Positions 11,101-21,144 of a stretch of 64,000 nt of DNA are shown one piece after another (position 1 is the first letter of the stretch; each line of letters opens with the position of its first letter). A program made the translations under genes and the position numbers. Location of the stretch: the NCBI RefSeq assembly GCF_020379485.1, contig NC_063444.1, positions 124,001 to 188,000 of the forward strand, read 5' to 3'. This DNA is from Brassica napus (lineage: Eukaryota > Streptophyta > Magnoliopsida > Brassicales > Brassicaceae). Below the pieces are notes generated by a model that worked only from the letters and a program-made list of their open reading frames with translations, was not told the origin of the DNA and made no database searches.

Positions 11101-12860
11101 GGAAAAAAAGTTTGCTACGTTCAGTTTCCTCAGAGGTTTGACGGGATTGATAGACACGATCGATACTCAAATCGCAACGTGGTGTTCTTCGATGTATGCA
11201 TCTTTTTGCTTTCTTCTGTTTATTGTTTCTACTTTCTCTCCCTCCGTTCTCATTTTCTGGTGTGTGGAAACAGATTAACATGAAGGGTCTTGATGGGATA
11301 CAAGGACCAATATACGTTGGGACAGGTTGCGTCTTTAGAAGACAAGCGCTATATGGTTTTGATGCACCGAAAAAGAAGAAACCACCAGGCAAAACATGCA
11401 ACTGTTGGCCTAAATGGTGTTGTTTGTGTTGTGGGTTGAGAAAGAAGGGTAAAACAAAGGCTAAAGATAACAAAACAAACCTTAAAGACACTACTTCAAC
11501 GCAGATTCATGCTGTGGAGAACATCCAAGAAGGTGCCATCGTTGCAGGTAAAAAGAAAAAAAAAATACATTTCATTGTTAATTAGTGTCAAACGTTGTTG
11601 AAAGTCTACAAGACTAAATCAGTAGCTGCTTTTGACTGTTAATTAGTCTCAAACGTTGGGAAGAGATCTGAAGCAAACCAATTGAAACTGGAGAAGAAGT
11701 TCGGACAATCTCCGGTTTTTGTAGCTTCTGCTGTTATGCAAGAAGGTGGAGTTCCTCGTAACGCAAGCCCCGCGTGTTTGTTGAGAGAAGCCATTCAAGT
11801 CATTAGCTGCGGATACGAAGATAAAACCGAATGGGGCAAAGAGGTAAAAAAAAAAAAACTCATTACAAAGTGTTTTTCAGACCATTTAACAAAACTAAAA
11901 AAGTTCTTGTCTACTTACACGCAGATTGGGTGGATTTATGGATCGGTTACTGAAGATATCTTAACCGGTTTCAAGATGCATTGCCATGGATGGAGATCTG
12001 TATACTGTATGCCAAAGCGTCCAGCCTTCAAAGGATCAGCTCCAATTAACTTGTCTGATCGTCTTCATCAAGTCCTACGTTGGGCTCTCGGCTCTGTGGA
12101 GATTTTCTTGAGCAGGCACTGTCCCATATGGTACGGTTACGGTGGTGGTTTAAAATGGTTGGAGAGATTCTCTTACATCAACTCTGTTGTCTATCCCTGG
12201 ACTTCACTTCCCCTCATCGTCTACTGCTCTCTCCCAGCTGTCTGTCTTCTCACCGGAAAATTCATCGTCCCCGAGATAAGCAACTACGCGGGGATCCTCT
12301 TCATGCTCATGTTCATGTCCATAGCGGTAACTGGGATCCTCGAGATGCAATGGGGAGGCGTGGGGATCGACGACTGGTGGAGAAACGAGCAGTTCTGGGT
12401 GATAGGAGGAGCCTCTTCGCATCTCTTTGCTCTCTTTCAAGGTTTGCTCAAAGTTTTAGCTGGAGTTGACACTAACTTCACGGTCACGTCAAAAGCGGCA
12501 GACGATGGAGCTTTCTCTGAGCTTTACATTTTCAAATGGACGACTCTGTTGATTCCTCCGACGACGCTTCTGATCATAAACATCATCGGAGTTATTGTTG
12601 GTGTTTCGGATGCAATTAGCAATGGTTATGACTCTTGGGGACCTCTCTTTGGGAGGCTCTTCTTCGCTCTTTGGGTCATTGTTCATTTGTATCCGTTCCT
12701 GAAGGGTATGCTTGGGAAGCAAGATAGGATGCCTACGATTATTGTGGTTTGGTCCATTCTTCTTGCTTCCATCTTGACGCTCTTGTGGGTTAGAGTTAAT
12801 CCGTTTGTGGCGAAAGGTGGACCGGTGCTGGAGATCTGTGGTCTGAGCTGTGGAAACTAG
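8181..12860 (+). CDS. CESA2: Cellulose synthase A catalytic subunit (CESA2-like), complete
   Basis: Twelve coding exons keep frame throughout: 8181-8261, 8784-9149, 9235-9340, 9418-9595, 9674-9940, 10014-10359, 10438-10575, 10765-10890, 10981-11193, 11274-11547, 11647-11843 and 11925-12860, about 1075 residues (A. thaliana CESA2 is about 1084). The protein starts [10 protein letters not shown] and has an N-terminal RING-type zinc finger ([21 protein letters not shown]; about residues 37-86). Two N-terminal membrane segments, a large cytosolic GT2 domain and six C-terminal membrane segments follow. Catalytic motifs are all present: DDG at about D386-D387, DCD at about D553/D555, TED at about D775 and QVLRW at about 813-817. 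It polymerises UDP-glucose into beta-1,4-glucan in plasma-membrane rosettes; CESA2 acts in primary-wall complexes, partly redundantly with CESA6. The tail GLSCGN and position next to the EC1 gene favour CESA2 (At4g39350) over CESA9. Confidence 0.95.
11576..11658 (+). repeat. Duplicated splice-acceptor block in CESA2 intron 10
   Basis: A 22-bp block containing AATTAG, the acceptor of exon 11, occurs at 11576-11597 and 11637-11658 with one mismatch, 61 bp apart. The downstream copy is the acceptor that keeps the reading frame. The upstream copy offers a second AG (11584-11585). Confidence 0.85.
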
Positions 12861-14045
12861 TCTATGTAGTAAGAAAGCAGGACATCAGACTTGTTCATCA
12901 TGGTGAAGATTCAAAGAGAAGAAGAAAGAGTGAAGGCGGTTGTGTTGTTGAAGCTTTGGAAGCTGGTGTGACGATGACGTGTACTCTTTTGGTGGTGGTG
13001 GTGCAAGTGTGTTGTAAGACAAAGATGTGCAGTATTAATTATTTTAAGGTATACTAATGTTTATACAGATAGAGTTGTTCGCTTTTCTTTCTTTTTTACA
13101 TGTTCTTTTTTCAGTTACTGTATAATAAGACAATGAGTCAAACACTTATGTTAATAATGGATAGTAGTGTTTTCCAAATTTAATGCTCATTTGTTTTTCA
13201 CTTTTTATTGCACATTTAGTAGTAGATTAATTAGACATGTTCTCTTCAATTTTAAAAATAGATAGGATATCTGATCATGACATTACAAAAATTAATTGGC
13301 TCTTGAATAGGAGGGGGAGAACATGTAGGGTCCGACTGGTGACCATCCGAGAAACAAGAGAAACGAATAAAAAAGGAATGTACGGAAATAAAAATTTGAC
13401 AAGGAATAATTTTGTTCTTTAATTCTCTACAAAAAAGGGAATGAAAGGGAATGAGAGGAAATTATTATTCTTTGTGAATGGTAATTTTTTTTAGGAACGT
13501 TAGGGAATGCATTATTACTCGTCGTTCTCTGGTCACCATTCATACCCGTAGAGTTTATGGTGAAATAGAGAAAGAAGTTAAAAAAACTTGTAATGGGTTA
13601 ATTTAGTATGATTTACTTAGATCGAATCGAATGGCTGCGATGCTACCGCATGTCACAGAACGTATGAGATGAGAACACGTGGAACGAAGCAAAAGGACCC
13701 CAAGACGTGTTAATTCCTTATCTATTTAGGAATGGCTTTGCGTGGGCCCAATCAAATCGTATAATTGAAGGCAAACGTATCTGTATCTCTCTTGCAAAAA
13801 AGGAAATATAGTAAAAAAAAAAGAAGGAAATTTAGTAAACCTCATCAGAGAAGTTAACAGAGAGATACACGGTAGTCGTTGGATCAAACAACTTTTAAAA
13901 AAATCTTGAAGTCGGTCATTACATTGGACGGTTCAGGATTAGCTAATTAAAATTAATGACATTGTAGTTTCCTTTTTTTTCTTTTTGGCCAAAATTTCCA
14001 TTTTTTGTTCTTCATAGTTTATTAGTTTTCCCTTTTTTCTTTTCT
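12861..14045. other. CESA2 3' region and intergenic stretch
   Basis: The first about 250 bp after the CESA2 stop probably hold the 3' UTR. The rest contains a small inverted-repeat element (13337-13538) and AT-rich DNA. No further gene is seen. Confidence 0.5.
13337..13538. mobile_element. Small inverted-repeat element (MITE-like)
   Basis: TGGTGACCA at 13337-13345 and its reverse complement TGGTCACCA at 13530-13538 form the ends. The match continues inward loosely as GAGAA. The interior is rich in GGAATG words. The length of about 200 bp suits a MITE. No clear target-site duplication was found, so the superfamily is open. Confidence 0.5.
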
Positions 14046-14054
14046 TATATAAAA
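14046..14054 (+). promoter_or_regulatory. TATA box of the small unknown gene
   Basis: TATATAAAA lies 99 bp before the ATG at 14145 and is followed by an A/C-rich leader, a good plant TATA context. Confidence 0.6.
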
Positions 14055-14144
14055 GACGACAACACAATACCAGACAAAACAAAACAACAACGAGACACGT
14101 AAAACGTGGTGTCAAAAGGGAGACCAGATCAATTCGATCAAAAA

Positions 14145-14516
14145 ATGGAGGTGATTGATTTTTCGGAGACGGAGATGGAAGCAGCGGAGCAGCTAGTGCA
14201 ATTGAGCGAGGACGATACGTTGAGCTGTAGCAGCGGTACAGGCTTGAGCGGCAGCGGTTGTGAAGGCGGAGGAGTCCATACGAAGAGACACGACGATGTT
14301 TTTAGTTCTGAGACTCGTGAGGAGACTAGCGACGGCGTTGTACGGATGATGAATAATAATGCTACAGACGCTCAACGTTTTGTGAAGGCCATCATGGAGA
14401 CGAACATAATAAGGAGGAGGTATAAGAAGAAAAAGTTTCGATCTCTTGCGAGTCTTTACAGGGCAACCAAGGAGATGACGACGTACGGACTAGTTGATTT
14501 AATTAGTCGCAGGTGA
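14145..14516 (+). CDS. Small protein of unknown function (At4g39360 position)
   Basis: The 123-residue ORF starts at ATG 14145 in the context CAAAAAATGG; the frame is open upstream to 14106 but has no ATG there. The N-terminal half is acidic and rich in Ser and Gly (MEVIDFSETEMEAAEQLVQL..., then a GSGCEGGG stretch). The C-terminal third is basic, with RRRYKKKKFRSLASLYRATK at about residues 89-108, a likely nuclear-localisation or nucleic-acid-binding patch. No named domain is recognised. By position it corresponds to A. thaliana At4g39360, a hypothetical protein. The TATA box and the charge layout support a real gene; its function is unknown. Confidence 0.7.
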   Translation: MEVIDFSETEMEAAEQLVQLSEDDTLSCSSGTGLSGSGCEGGGVHTKRHDDVFSSETREETSDGVVRMMNNNATDAQRFVKAIMETNIIRRRYKKKKFRSLASLYRATKEMTTYGLVDLISRR

Positions 14517-15213
14517 TTATGGCTGATTACGTTGTAATGACAGCGTGTGTCGTTTGAATATTACTCCTATTATTATTATCGTTTTCCGTGTTTTTGTATC
14601 TAATATAATCCATTAGCGCTGAACCTGTCTGTATAGAAGGTGCTGGAAGAAAGAAATGCTGCTTTGCAAATTGAAGCTATGAATTTTAAAATTATTAACA
14701 AAATCCTTTTTCTAGTATTAATTAATGGAATTGTTATAAAATTTATTCAAAAATAACATTAATATATATAGTGAGTAATTTCAGATGTTATTTAAGACGT
14801 GGTCACTGTATATAACTATGATTTAAAATCTTATAAATAACGTAACACCATTGTTTAAAGTCTGAGGTAAACTTTCATCGCAATTAATCAAGCTTTCAAA
14901 GTAGGATTGTACTCTTGTCTGAATCTGATTAGCTGTTACGAGTAGTCTCTCAAAGATCAATAAACTCAGAGATCAACAGATAAGAACATAGATATATTGA
15001 TTGTAGCAAGGAATTACAAATGAACTGATTAGTTTTCCTTACACTTCTACACTTGGAAAAGAGGTAACGAGGACCTACACTCAAAACTTCACTCGTCTTA
15101 ACAAAATGCCGTGAGGTGTGTTCTCTCTTGTGGAAGTTGAAACACAAACAGTTTCTCTTTCTTTTTTGTTTTGTTGATTTGTATGGCGTAGTCTTAACTT
15201 CAGCGTAAATAAT

Positions 15214-15243
15214 ATGGGCTTTATTCAAATAGATAAAGCCCAT
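15214..15243. promoter_or_regulatory. Inverted pair of site II elements upstream of the U14 cluster
   Basis: ATGGGCTTTAT (15214-15224) and its exact reverse complement ATAAAGCCCAT (15233-15243) are separated by 8 bp. Each contains the TGGGCT site II core known from plant ribosomal-protein, snoRNA and other growth-linked promoters, where TCP factors bind. Confidence 0.65.
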
Positions 15244-15315
15244 TATTACTATTAAGCATCTAGATCGTTCGTCGTTAAAAAGTGTGGCGCCGTTAATCAT
15301 GTGAGCAAAAGAAGA

Positions 15316-15324
15316 AAACCCTAA
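15316..15324 (+). promoter_or_regulatory. Telo-box of the U14 cluster promoter
   Basis: AAACCCTAA is an exact telo-box, located between the site II pair and the TATA box. Site II plus telo-box is the usual combination in plant translation-machinery and snoRNA promoters. Confidence 0.7.
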
Positions 15325-15351
15325 TATTATCTATCGGAGGCCTCCTCTCTT

Positions 15352-15360
15352 TATATAAAA
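15352..15360 (+). promoter_or_regulatory. TATA box of the U14 cluster promoter
   Basis: TATATAAAA lies about 30 bp downstream of the telo-box and 120 bp before the first U14 unit. Transcription by RNA polymerase II as a polycistronic precursor is inferred from plant snoRNA clusters. Confidence 0.65.
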
Positions 15361-15479
15361 ATACGTCATCCTCTCTGCCTCCTTGAAACCACCCAAAAAC
15401 CACTAATGCATTGTTTTAACATCGTCTGTTTTCGTAGCTTGTGCTCTGTTGTGTTATCATGTAGTTCGTTTGAGCTAAT

Positions 15480-15611
15480 AAAGGGTTGATGATGATAATT
15501 GGAAAGGCTTGTTTCTCAAAACATTCGCAGTGGCCGCCTAAGAACTTTCGCCTTTCGCCAGGCTTGAGAGTTTATGCTGCTTTTATCCTTCCTTGGATGT
15601 CTGAAACCTTT
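15480..15611 (+). ncRNA. U14 box C/D snoRNA, copy 1
   Basis: C box ATGATGA is at 15489-15495 and D box CTGA at 15601-15604. The flanks AAAGGGTT and AAACCTTT form an imperfect terminal stem. Domain B contains CATTCGCAGT, complementary to ACTGCGAATG near the 5' end of 18S rRNA. Domain A, CCTTCCTTGGATGT at 15587-15600 just before the D box, is complementary to ACATCCAAGGAAGG in 18S rRNA. These two guides define U14, which is needed for early 18S pre-rRNA cleavage and for 2'-O-methylation of 18S. It lies in the nucleolus with fibrillarin, NOP56, NOP58 and 15.5K protein. Confidence 0.9.
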
Positions 15612-15845
15612 ATATTTATTAGCTTTTGTTCTTTTATTTACTATACTATGATAGGGACTTAGCTTATCATAATGTCTGTTTTAGCTGAATCTAAATGCTT
15701 AGTGCTGATAGGATTGAACAAAGTCCCACACATGTTAATCCATCTGTCACACTTTGTCAGCAGTCTCAATTGGTTTATTGCTGATCATTTCATGATGGGA
15801 TATATCTATGTGGAATCTTTGTTTTGGTAATGGTGAATTTAATTT

Positions 15846-15912
15846 GGGTCGATGAGGATAAACCTTAAGGCTTGTTTCTCATGTTTTTATCCTTCCTTGG
15901 ATGTCTGAGACC
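15846..15912 (+). pseudogene. U14 snoRNA copy 2, internally deleted (no domain B)
   Basis: The 5' part (GGCTTGTTTCTCA) is joined directly to TTTTTATCC and the complete domain A plus CTGA (15905-15908). About 55 nt holding domain B and its flanking hairpin are absent. The C box is altered to TCGATGA. A GGTC/GACC terminal stem (15847-15850, 15909-15912) persists. It could still make a shortened box C/D RNA carrying only the domain A guide, but is more likely a pseudogene. Confidence 0.8.
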
Positions 15913-15967
15913 ATTTACTAGACTGTTTTATTTTATATTGTTTAATCATATTTTGTTTGTTTTTTGT

Positions 15968-16098
15968 GATCTTTTGATGAGGATTAATCTTAAGGCTTGT
16001 TTCTCAAAACATTCGCAGTGGCCGCCTAAAGCTTTCGCCTTTCGCCAGGCTTGAGAGCTTCTGATGTTCTTATCCTTCCTTGGATGTCTGAAACCGAT
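15968..16098 (+). ncRNA. U14 box C/D snoRNA, copy 3
   Basis: C box TTGATGA at 15974-15980, domain B (CATTCGCAGT), the central CGCCTTTCGCC stem region, domain A and D box CTGA (16088-16091) are all present. GATC words on both flanks (15968-15971, 16095-16098) may close the terminal stem. Its internal sequence is nearly identical to copies 1 and 4. Confidence 0.88.
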
Positions 16099-16141
16099 CC
16101 ATATATATTGAATTATTTGAAGTGTTGTGTATTTGTTAATG

Positions 16142-16272
16142 AAAGATCAATGATGATAAATCTTTAAGGCTTGTTTCTCAAAACATTCGCAGTGGCCGCC
16201 TAAAGCTTTCGCCTTTCGCCGGGCTTGAGAGCTAATGCTGCTCCTATCCTTCCTTGGATGTCTGAGATCTTT
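16142..16272 (+). ncRNA. U14 box C/D snoRNA, copy 4
   Basis: This is the best-formed unit. The terminal stem AAAGATC (16142-16148) pairs perfectly with GATCTTT (16266-16272). C box ATGATGA is at 16150-16156 and D box CTGA at 16262-16265. Domains B and A are intact. The total of about 131 nt is similar to copy 1. Confidence 0.92.
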
Positions 16273-17692
16273 TTATTCTGTCTTCTCATCTATTTTTCTG
16301 GTTTTGTTATTGTGTCATGGTCTCTTGTAATTTTAGCATAGTGGAGAGGACTCTTCTGTTCTAATACAATATTAATCTTTGTACTAATAAAATTGTATTA
16401 GTATCACTTTGATGTTGTTGTATACTATACTTTGGTAAAGAAAATAACTGACCAGTGGCCATGCCATTTCTGAAATTGTTACCCGCCAAAAAGTCAATTG
16501 TGATTTGAGCTTCAAAGAATTAATGTTTTAGCTATCTGAATTCGCATCTCCGAACCATCCTTTGTATTTCTTAAGCTTGTTAACCATCTATGTGAAAAAA
16601 ATGTTCGTCTAAATCCATTGTCTAGTTTCTTCTCCTTTTTAAACAAAAGTAGTTATGAATCTATTACAGTGAAGGAAAAATAAACTGCGTTTATTATGTT
16701 CTATGTATACGGCTGCTGATTCTACATGTCCATGTCAGACTGATTTAAATCAGACTACTGTCTCCGAGAGCAGCAGAGAGGCGATCTAGTAGTTTGGATG
16801 AAAACGTTTGGAAATCAAATTCTCCCTCCTCTCTCTCAGGGGCGAAGCCCACATTCTTGTGTATATGGGCCTTAATGCGTGGAGCTCAGTCCATATGTAT
16901 TTTTTAATGACACATTAAATGTGCTGCTTCACGCTTTGACGTACTACGAAGGAAAATAAAGGGTGAACAACAACAATTGAAGATATGGCAACGTACACAT
17001 ATGAGTTTCTTTCGCCATAATGTAAGGTTTTGTTTTAGACTCTCTTTTATGTCATTTCTTTCTCTCTCTCGTATTGATTTTTGACAAGTATCAATAAGAA
17101 GTCATTTTCAAAAATCATATTCATAGTCAAGGCTTTTGTTTTTATATGATTTATTCAATAGGAATGAGATATACTTGGTTGCAAATCAGTTCAAGTTTTT
17201 TCAATTATCAATCAATCCATGGTTTCTTTTGTCGACCAATCATATAGCCTAGCTGACTAAAACTTGTGCTCCAATATGTTTCATCGCAAAGCACCCACTC
17301 TATTACATATTCTGTTGCGATTGAAAACATGTGTAACAGCAACGTAGAGCAGGTTTAAATTTGATATAAAGAATGTATTCTCTGTAAAGTCGTTATATAA
17401 AAGCTTGTATTATTGAATCTATGACAATATCGCCTGGAAACATAACCATGAAAAGGAAAACAGTTCACGTGAAAAGCAAAGAATAACGACACTGAGACTG
17501 AGTTACTTAACGGAGCTACGCAATTTATATCATACAAAAATTGTAGCAGTAGTGACTCACAAGAAAAGTCAAGTCGTTTTGGATCTTTAACCAAACGGAA
17601 CCTCTGTCTTTTTTCTTTTTTTTGTCCCCTCACTTTATTGTCCTTTTTGTCGATTAGAAAATTGGTCACGCCTTTTTTTTAGTTCCATCCCT
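16273..17692. other. Gene-free interval where UBP27 would be expected
   Basis: No ubiquitin-specific-protease or other gene sequence is readable in 1.4 kb. The phrase AGGGGCGAAGCC near 16839 recurs inverted near 55722 and may mark a transposon fragment. A minus-strand ORF at 17355-17669 has no recognisable features. Confidence 0.5.
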
Positions 17693-18357
17693 CCTCTACT
17701 TAGGGGTGGGCGTTCGGGTACATGTTCGGATTCGGTTCGAGTTTATTCGGGTTTCGGGTTTTCGGGATTAAAGATTTCAGCCCCATTCGGATATTTTCAA
17801 ATTTCGGTTCGGGTTCGGTTCGGATCTTTGCGGGTTCGGTTCGGGTTCGGATAACCCATTTAAATGATTTTTAAAATTTTAAAATTCAATATATAGTTTA
17901 AATTACTCAAAATCTGTAAATAAAATACTATATTACAAATAAATTTGAATAACATATGTTAGAATACCTAAACTTAACATATAAATTGGTTTGGTTTGAA
18001 TATTTTGATAGAGAATCAGTAGATATTTCAAGTATTTTTTGGTGTTTTAAGTGACTATTTGTATATATTTTCAAGTATTTTAGACAACTTAAAAGTATCT
18101 TATGTATTTTGGATGTTTTTAATATACATTAAATCTAAAATAATTAATATATTTAGATATATAAATCTATTTCGGATATATTCGGGTACCTGAAATACTT
18201 CGGTTTGGGTCGGGTTCGGTTTCGGTTCTCTGGATACCAAAATTTTGAACCCGTTCGGATATTTAATCAATTTTGGTTCGGGTTCGGTACTACTTTTTCG
18301 GATCGGGTTTGGTTAGGTTTTTCGGATTCGGGTTTTTTGTCCGGCCCTACCTCTACT
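17693..18357. mobile_element. Non-autonomous hAT-type DNA transposon
   Basis: The element occupies 17701-18349 and is flanked by the 8-bp direct repeat CCTCTACT (17693-17700 and 18350-18357), the target-site length of hAT transposons. Its ends are TAGGGGTGGGC at the left and GGCCCTA at the right, imperfect inverted repeats of the TAGGG type. Subterminal regions at both ends are packed with TTCGGGT/TTCGGTT words, typical of transposase-binding repeats. No transposase is encoded in its 649 bp. Confidence 0.85.
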
Positions 18358-19300
18358 ATTGCCACTTTTCCATTTTATGTTTTCTTACATATTCAAAGAC
18401 GTTACTTAGCTAGCGAGAATATTCCACGGGTGGGTAATACAGAGTCACGAACACACATAAGGTTAAATCTACATTAATAAGCCCACATTCTATAGATTTA
18501 AACAAAAGATAAGTAAGTCAGATTACATGTTAATTTATTGATATGTCCCCTTCATTAGATCCAGGTTTAGGTGAGCCTCACAATATTTTTATTTTAACTT
18601 TTTGTTAAACTTTTTTGTTTTTGTTAGTGAAGAAAGTGAGGAAAAAACCAGTTACAAAAAAAGAAATAATATTTGAAAGAGAAAAGATACTTTCTCTCCT
18701 TCCTGCTCACTCTTAAACGCCAGGGAAGGAAGGAGACTCTCTCATGGATGGGAAAGTCCATAACTGAAAATAAAAGAAAATAACGGAAGAGAGAAAATAA
18801 TAATAAAATCGCTCACCCGCCCTTACTTGGTTGGTGGATTCATCGTCTTCCTCCTCCGCCGCGGCAGTAACATCAACCGCCGTGGTGATTCCTCTCCGTT
18901 ATCTGGTACCAATTATCTCTCGTGAAGAATCAGCTTTACTTCATAAACCCCTTTTTTTTTTAAATTGTTTTGATTGGTTCGTTCTGATTATATGCTACTT
19001 CACACATTTTCTGGATTGTTTCTTAATTAGAAGAATTCGCTAGAAAATGTGCAATCTTTTTTGTCATGAGTATTGGATCTGATTTGAATTTTTTTTTTAT
19101 AGTTAAGAGATATGTTTCAAGTGGGAGCTTTGTGATCACGGAAATTCATTAGATCGTTTCGGCCTTTTCTGGATCTACTAAATCGTGTAATTGTGATAAT
19201 AATCGATCTAGAAAAAAAAAAGCTAAAATGAGATCTAATCTTAAAAAATTGAAATCTGCAGCAGAGATCTGAATTTGATCTAAATAAAAGAAAGAAAGAG
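18358..19300. other. Promoter and leader region of the nucleotide-sugar transporter
   Basis: No separate gene is supported. The stretch 18830-18905 is GC-rich with CTCCTCCGCC words and a following GT, which could be a 5' UTR exon with an intron before the ATG. Short ORFs here begin at non-ATG codons. Confidence 0.4.
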
Positions 19301-20572
19301 ATGGGTGGAACAAGCAAGACGGATCAAAAAGCAGCTTTGGACATTGCATCATGGCTCTTCAATGTGGTTACGTCCGTTGGAATCATCCTCGTTAACAAAG
19401 CCTTGATGGCCACTTACGGCTTTAGTTTCGGTCTCTCTCTTCTCATCATCATCCATAGTCAACGTGGTTGACTTGTTTTTAAAACACCCTTTTAACTGAT
19501 TTTTAACATCTGGTTTTGACACAACAGCTACGACGTTAACCGGTTTGCACTTCGGAACAACCACACTCTTGACTACTTTCTTGACGTGGCTCGGTTACAT
19601 CCAACCTTCTCAGCTTCCCTGGCCCGATCTTCTCAAGTTCGTTTTGTTCGCTAACTTCTCTATCGTTGGCATGAACGTCAGCCTCATGTGGAACTCTGTT
19701 GGCTTCTACCAGATCGCCAAGCTGAGTATGATCCCCGTTTCTTGTCTTCTAGAAGTTGTTCTTGACAAGGTCAGGTACTCGAGAGATACGAAGCTCAGCA
19801 TTTTGTTAGTTCTTGCTGGTGTTGCCGTCTGTACTGTTACCGATGTTAGTGTCAACCTCAACGGGTTCCTCGCTGCCGCTATTGCTGTCTGGAGCACCGC
19901 CCTTCAGCAATACGTAATAATGTTTTTATATCCTAATAGCCTTAAGCATGGTCAAATCTCATTTCTAAATAACTGTTACTGTGTTTTCTAGTATGTACAT
20001 CATCTACAGCGGAAATATTCTCTTGGCTCTTTCAATCTGCTGGCTCATACGGCTCCAGTGCAAGCTGCATCCTTGTTGTTGGTTGGACCTTTTCTAGACT
20101 ACTGGTTGACTAACCAAAGAGTTGATGCTTTCAACTTTTCATTTGTTTCTCTGGTAAAGTTTCTCATCTGAAAGTCTTGTGTGATTCTAAAGATGCATAC
20201 ATTTGAGCTTGCTTTAATTCAGTTTTGTTGTTGTTTGTGCAGTTCTTCTTAATACTCTCCTGTAGTATCGCGGTGGGGACGAATCTTAGCCAATTCATTT
20301 GTATCGGAAGATTCACGGCGGTGTCTTTCCAAGTACTTGGTCACATGAAGACGATCCTGGTTTTGGTTTTGGGATTCACTTTCTTCGGCAAGGAAGGCTT
20401 AAACATGCAAGTGGTACTTGGAATGCTCATTGCCATCCTCGGTATGATCTGGTACGGTAATGCATCTTCTAAACCGGGAGGTAAAGAGCGTCGTAGCCTC
20501 TCTATTCCCATTACCAAGGCACATAAACTCAGTAGTGTATCTGAAACAGCCGAGTCTGATGAAAAGGTCTAA
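19301..20572 (+). CDS. URGT4: Golgi UDP-rhamnose/UDP-galactose transporter family protein (URGT4-like)
   Basis: Four exons, 19301-19430, 19528-19913, 19992-20153 and 20243-20572, keep frame and give 335 residues. The start [20 protein letters not shown] is the cytosolic tail of the KT subgroup of nucleotide-sugar transporters, followed by about ten hydrophobic helices of the TPT/EamA fold. Conserved phrases include [54 protein letters not shown] and [17 protein letters not shown], where GHMKT is the Lys-Thr (KT) motif. The C-terminal tail is hydrophilic. The family exchanges cytosolic UDP-sugars for UMP in the Golgi to feed pectin and glycan synthesis. Position between the At4g39360-like gene and BRI1 matches At4g39390 (NST-KT1/URGT4). 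The family is firm; substrate preference is inferred from the orthologue. Confidence 0.92.
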
Positions 20573-21144
20573 TAAGAAACAAGTAATCGGCATTGACATA
20601 GAAACAAAACCAAGAAGCTCAGATACACAACAGCTAGAGAGTATATCAAATGGGGTCTTTACAAACAAAGGGGTTTAAATTATTTAATTTCCAGAAACTA
20701 TATTTTTCTTTTCCAGATCTTTTTTGTTGTTGTTTAATCCTTTTTTGGCCTTTGAATATTGATTTTTTTTTGCTTAATTCTCCCAAAAGAAACATCATCT
20801 ATACGACGGATTATAAAATCTTAATTTTATTTTTACCTTAATTCTTGTCCTCACCTTCACAATATCGACTTTTGTAGATTTTTCTTTTGTAACGTGAAAT
20901 TTTTTTTTGTTCAATTAATTTTCGTACGAATAAAATCCCTGCATTCAAAATGAATGGAATTATTAAATTGTTTATGCTATTGTTTACATTTATTGTTTCA
21001 GATATCATGGTGTTTACATAATCTTATTAGAAATGTCATTAACCTTATAAATACAAAGTTTATTGAAGATAATTATTCTTTTTCAAGCACATGTAGTAAC
21101 CCATTAATCGCCGGATTGTAAGGTTTTTTTAAGATTTATTTTTG

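Noticed and set aside
12080..12722. Alternate-frame and antisense ORFs over the last CESA2 exon
   Set aside because: Shadows of the CESA2 reading frame, which is fully explained by conserved domains.
14106..14144. N-terminal extension of the small unknown protein
   Set aside because: The extension begins at GTG, which is not a normal plant start; ATG 14145 has a good context.
14950..15300. Minus-strand 116-codon ORF upstream of the U14 cluster
   Set aside because: It overlaps the site II promoter, has no recognisable domain and no splice or promoter support.
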